From Fimbriimonadaceae bacterium (GTDB taxonomy: Bacteria > Armatimonadota > Fimbriimonadia > Fimbriimonadales > Fimbriimonadaceae): a DNA stretch of 8,354 nucleotides. The stretch is from the NCBI GenBank assembly GCA_020849075.1, contig JADLGZ010000154.1:1-8354 (forward strand). The letters are read 5' to 3'. This document shows, piece after piece, positions 5,379 through 8,354 of the stretch (position 1 is the stretch's first letter; each line of letters begins with the position of its first letter). The notes under the pieces were generated by a model, which was given only the letters and a program-made list of their open reading frames with translations, searched no databases and had not been told where the DNA came from. The translations under genes and the position numbers were made by a program.

Positions 5379-7032
5379 TTGGCGGCAAACCATAAACGGC
5401 ATCCGGCGAGCCCTGACCTCGCCACGTCGGCTGATCGGAATCCTTTTCATCGTCGGTTACTACCTGATGATCTTCCGGCCATTCCGAGGTACCACCTCCA
5501 CTGCCGGATGGATGACCATACCGTTTGCAAACCTGCCACCAATCCAGGTTATTGATGCAGTCTTCTTTGCTCTCTTTGGCGTCATGAGTCTGCTGTACAT
5601 CATGGGCTTGACAAGCTACCGGGGTGGGCATAATCCGGCCGACATTGATGTGCTTTTCTGCACTCCAGTGTCCCCAAAGCATGTCCTAATCTTTCGAATG
5701 CTTCGAGACTCGCTGGTGAGTTTGATCCTGCCGTTGTTGGTCATGCTCGTGTCTTGGCGTTCTACCGCAGGAGCATGGGAGTCCCTATCACGAGGTCTCA
5801 ATCCAGCTGCCGCAGCTTCGTCGGTTCGCCTCATTACCGTCAGCTACTGCCTGATGGGACTTGGCTGGGTTGCCCTTGGATATGCAGTCAGTCTCATGGC
5901 GAACCGCCCCGGATTGGTCTTTGATCGAATGAGAAAGGGAATTGGACTGGGCCTGATTGTGTTCCTTGCGGGTCTGGGGTACGCGGTGTACAGCATGCTG
6001 ATTCGGGACCTTGAAGGTAAGGGCATCATCGCCACCCTTAATAACCCGTGGCTACGCGGCATTCTCTTCTTGCCGAACGCGGCCGTAAAGCTAACGCTCG
6101 CGCCAATAACGGGCTCCGTCCAAGACGCGCTTGTCGGACTTGCAACTCTCGCCGCCTTCATTGCAGTATGTGTCTCCCTCGCACTCAGCCAATCCAGCTG
6201 GCTGTATGAAGTAGCTGCCCAGCGGGTAAGTCAAACAGTGCAATCAGCTCGATTTGCGCGGTCGGGGGACATATATGGGGCGACGGCCCAACGTTTGCGC
6301 ACTGGCAAAGGCATTCGGAGTCAGTTCAGTTTCTTGGTCCGCCTAAGACCCAAAGGCCCCTGGGCGCTTGTCTGGAAGGATGTGATCAATTGCCTCAGGG
6401 GCTTTAGCCTCGTGCTCTTCTTGATCCCCCTTGCCGGGATTGCCATGGTTGCCATGTTTTATCATGATCAAACCGACAAGGGTGGGATGGGGATGGGTCT
6501 AGCGATCATCATGGTGATCGTCATGATGTCGTTTGCTAGCACCAGCATGGCAGCGAGCTCTGGGTTTGTTGACATGCTTAACCGAATTGACATTCTCAAG
6601 CCCTTGCCCTTCTCGCCCGGAAAAACCATGTTCTTCGAAGTCCTTGGTAAAGCAATACCCGGGACCCTTACGGCCACAACAATTACTTTGGTCGCCCTTT
6701 GTATCAAGCCCACCGCGTGGGAAGCATCTCTGGCCGGTAACTTTCTTGGGATCGGAGCTTCGGCAGTCGCTTCCGTGTGCATTGGGCTGACAACGGTGCT
6801 ATTCCCTGACATAGAGGATCCCTCCCAACGAGGGCTGAGGGGCTTAGTGCAGCTGCTCGTATTTCTAATATTCGCCGTACCGCCAATGGGTACCTATCTG
6901 GGCCTCCAGATTGGGCTTAAATGGACACCACTCATGGCTACGGTGCCCGCTCTAGGAATGGGCCTTACGGTTGCCCTGGTCGGCGCTCAGGTGGCCGGCA
7001 ATCTCTTTGCCAGCTTTAACCCAAACGAGTAA
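5356..7032 (+). CDS. Putative ABC-exporter membrane subunit (ABC_export-like)
   Basis: From the GTG at 5356 the product is 558 residues, a polytopic inner-membrane protein with roughly ten or more hydrophobic segments. These include residues about 27-40, 68-85, 118-133, 162-181, 197-215, 258-278, 351-368, 381-400, 436-450, 461-482 and 497-518. It resembles the putative ABC exporter family (PF16962) in having an N-terminal WLSWRQTINGIRRAL helix and the segment NPADIDVLFCTPVSPKHVL. The second half repeats these elements: VWKDVINCLRG at 339-349 and DILKPLPFSPGKTMFFEVL at 412-430, so the subunit seems to be an internal duplication and may carry both halves of the membrane channel. It overlaps the ATPase gene by 23 nt and forms the transporter with it. 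Direction is probably export; the substrate is unknown. The subfamily assignment is from pattern recognition and less certain than the role. Confidence 0.85.
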   Translation: MHPLLWLSWRQTINGIRRALTSPRRLIGILFIVGYYLMIFRPFRGTTSTAGWMTIPFANLPPIQVIDAVFFALFGVMSLLYIMGLTSYRGGHNPADIDVLFCTPVSPKHVLIFRMLRDSLVSLILPLLVMLVSWRSTAGAWESLSRGLNPAAAASSVRLITVSYCLMGLGWVALGYAVSLMANRPGLVFDRMRKGIGLGLIVFLAGLGYAVYSMLIRDLEGKGIIATLNNPWLRGILFLPNAAVKLTLAPITGSVQDALVGLATLAAFIAVCVSLALSQSSWLYEVAAQRVSQTVQSARFARSGDIYGATAQRLRTGKGIRSQFSFLVRLRPKGPWALVWKDVINCLRGFSLVLFLIPLAGIAMVAMFYHDQTDKGGMGMGLAIIMVIVMMSFASTSMAASSGFVDMLNRIDILKPLPFSPGKTMFFEVLGKAIPGTLTATTITLVALCIKPTAWEASLAGNFLGIGASAVASVCIGLTTVLFPDIEDPSQRGLRGLVQLLVFLIFAVPPMGTYLGLQIGLKWTPLMATVPALGMGLTVALVGAQVAGNLFASFNPNE

Positions 7033-7082
7033 AATGCAAGCGGGAACCGGGGCATTGCCACCGTTGTTCAACTCAAGAGTAA

Positions 7083-8198
7083 ATGAGGTTCAGCCGAGGC
7101 TCGCTCAAGTTTGTACTCGGCTTCGTAGTTCTGGTGGCCGCCGGATACGGGGCTTGGCAGGGCTATGCCTTCCTGCAGTTGCAGCACTTCGTCATGCGGA
7201 AATTGCCCGTCACGGAGGTAAACCTCATCGCATTGGATCCAAAAGCCGGCTACCGTATCATTGTGGCTAACCAGATCGCACAAGTCGTCGAGCGAAAGTC
7301 CGGTGACGAACAGACCGGGTTTTCCGACGATGATTTTGGGGAGTCATCCTCCGACGACAGCGCACGCCGACTGCCTGTAAAGGACCTGCTGATGGCCCTT
7401 CAAGGAGACACCAAGGCACTCAGCAGCTTCGTCATGAATCTTAACAAGATTAGCGAGAACGACTTGCCTCCCAGCCCTGTTGTCTGGCGGGAGGAGGATC
7501 TGGAGAAGGCGTTCGGGGGTGACTCCAAATTGCGATCTCAACTAGAAAAGGACATTAATGTCGGCCTTGATGGAACACCGTTGGAAGAGATTCGGCCCAG
7601 CGCCCTTGAGATCGGTATTGTGGTTGACTTCCCCGTCGGCATCAATGTGGACGGCAAGCAACATGAAGCGAGAATCCTTGTTGACTACCGACCATCTTTC
7701 ACCCGTGACGTTATGAACCGAATCGAAGAAAGGTCCACCATTACGGAGGCGACCATCCGGGGTACGTACGTGGACGAAGCTCGAAAGATATTGGCAGGGG
7801 CCAAGGCCAAGGAAAACGTCATCAATTCAATTCGGGCGAAATATTCAATACCGAGAAAGAGTGAGCTAGCCGAGGCTCCTCAAAGGGTACTCGCGGCTAC
7901 GTCCGTAATCTTAAACTCTGAGCAAATGAAGTCCGCCGTCATCGCCGCTTACGATGCCGCCAATGGCCAACGCTTTCATAACCTCAAAGTTGGGCTCAAT
8001 GATGAGGGGATGAAACGTCTTTGGAAGTACAGTCGTGAGAATCAGGGATTCCAAGTATTGTTGACCGTAGACGGCATCCCGGTCGCTGCGCCACGCTTTA
8101 GAACCGAACTAATGAGCCATGAAGTCACGATCAGCCAGCTCACCGACCCTCGCTTGGCCCAAGACACCGCCGACGCAATCAATCACAATAGGAACTAG
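7083..8198 (+). CDS. Single-pass membrane protein with SecD P1-head-like C-terminal domain
   Basis: This 371-residue protein begins with a short basic N-terminus and one transmembrane segment (about residues 9-30), placing the rest outside the cytoplasmic membrane. An acidic, Ser-rich low-complexity stretch lies at 74-93. Residues about 274-367 resemble the periplasmic head of SecD: VILNSEQMKSAVIAAYDAANGQ, then the equivalent of the SecD LTLNxEGAxxFAxxT block in VGLNDEGMKRLWKYSREN (303-320), then LLTVDGIPVAAPRFRTEL (326-343), like the SecD LDGxVxSAP motif. The transmembrane bundle that follows this head in real SecD is absent, so it is not a SecD translocase. It starts at ATG 7083 with only a weak AAGAG upstream, 50 nt after the permease stop, and sits 4 nt before a lipoprotein gene. 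Its function is unknown; the context suggests an envelope role alongside the transporter. The SecD relation needs a profile search. Confidence 0.75.
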   Translation: MRFSRGSLKFVLGFVVLVAAGYGAWQGYAFLQLQHFVMRKLPVTEVNLIALDPKAGYRIIVANQIAQVVERKSGDEQTGFSDDDFGESSSDDSARRLPVKDLLMALQGDTKALSSFVMNLNKISENDLPPSPVVWREEDLEKAFGGDSKLRSQLEKDINVGLDGTPLEEIRPSALEIGIVVDFPVGINVDGKQHEARILVDYRPSFTRDVMNRIEERSTITEATIRGTYVDEARKILAGAKAKENVINSIRAKYSIPRKSELAEAPQRVLAATSVILNSEQMKSAVIAAYDAANGQRFHNLKVGLNDEGMKRLWKYSRENQGFQVLLTVDGIPVAAPRFRTELMSHEVTISQLTDPRLAQDTADAINHNRN

Positions 8199-8202
8199 AA
8201 CA

Positions 8203-8354
8203 GTGAAAACAACTCATCTCGCCCTCATTTGTAGCCTACTGCCTTTAGCGGGATGCAACCAGAACCAAGCTTCCGGCTACGTGCCGGAAGAAATCAAGAT
8301 TGTTAATGCGGCTCAGGCCGCCAAGGCCAATGACCTAGACTACTTCCCCATGGC
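8203..8354 (+). CDS. Lipoprotein (partial, C-terminus beyond window)
   Basis: A GTG start at 8203 has AGGAA 8 nt upstream (8190-8194) and opens a frame that runs off the right edge after 50 codons. The first 17 residues form a type II signal peptide: a basic start (MKTTH), the hydrophobic LALICSLLPLAG, and lipobox LAGC with the lipidated cysteine at residue 18. The mature part begins CNQNQASGYVPEEIKIVNAA and is too short to classify. It is 4 nt after the SecD-head-like gene, so the two are almost certainly co-expressed and may act together on the outer side of the membrane. Confidence 0.8.
   Translation, partial: MKTTHLALICSLLPLAGCNQNQASGYVPEEIKIVNAAQAAKANDLDYFPM

Noticed and set aside
7033..7056. 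Weak inverted repeat AATGC/GCATT just after the permease stop
   Set aside because: A 5-bp stem with a 14-nt loop and no T-run does not support a terminator; transcription probably continues into the SecD-head gene.
6971..7270. 99-residue plus-strand frame spanning the permease/SecD-head junction
   Set aside because: It overlaps two confident genes in another frame and its composition is Arg/Ser/Pro-rich noise; the 50-nt gap holds no gene of its own.
1..8354. Search for tRNA, CRISPR repeats, transposon ends, toxin-antitoxin or defence genes
   Set aside because: No cloverleaf, regularly spaced repeat, transposase-like protein or paired short toxin/antitoxin frame was seen; nearly all bases are accounted for by recognisable chromosomal genes.

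Overview
The window is a gene-dense stretch of bacterial chromosome of moderately high GC. It has a conserved housekeeping block on the left and an export or envelope block on the right, which diverge from a 78-bp promoter region at about 4563-4640. I see no tRNA, rRNA, CRISPR array, insertion sequence or prophage gene. The mix of genes (YebC, rhomboid with a TPR-like tail, DUF374 acyltransferase, TatD, MoxR, an ABC_export-type transporter, and an orphan SecD-head protein) suggests an environmental bacterium with an envelope. Armatimonadota (Fimbriimonas-like) is my best guess, at low confidence, because no marker gene here settles it.

Minus strand, right to left. yebC (4562-3819) is followed with no gap by a rhomboid intramembrane protease (about 3818-2787), a DUF374 lysophospholipid-acyltransferase-like protein (2790-2158) and a TatD metal-dependent hydrolase (2161-1397). 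The last two junctions are 4-nt stop/start overlaps (TTGA and GTGA), so this reads as one translationally coupled operon. The rhomboid reading frame continues in frame upstream of its first ordinary start codon. That extension encodes a convincing first transmembrane helix and runs back to the yebC stop, where an ACG codon sits 5 nt after a perfect AGGAGG. This apparent non-canonical start is the most unusual thing in the window. A likely terminator of two small hairpins follows tatD. After a 141-bp gap come a MoxR-family AAA+ ATPase (1255-305) and a CBS-domain protein that runs off the left edge (304-1), its ATG directly abutting the moxR stop.

Plus strand, left to right. An ABC-transporter ATPase (4641-5378) overlaps by 23 nt a large membrane subunit of the putative ABC-exporter type (5356-7032), which shows a visible internal duplication. 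Fifty bases later is a single-pass membrane protein whose C-terminal third resembles the periplasmic P1 head of SecD (7083-8198). Four bases after that is the start of a lipoprotein with a clean lipobox (8203 to beyond the window). These four genes look like one transcription unit concerned with transport or assembly at the cell envelope.

I found no clear novel defence or mobile system. The points worth following up are the rhomboid start, the orphan SecD-head protein paired with a lipoprotein, the MoxR-CBS pairing, and a possible shared operator in two intergenic regions.
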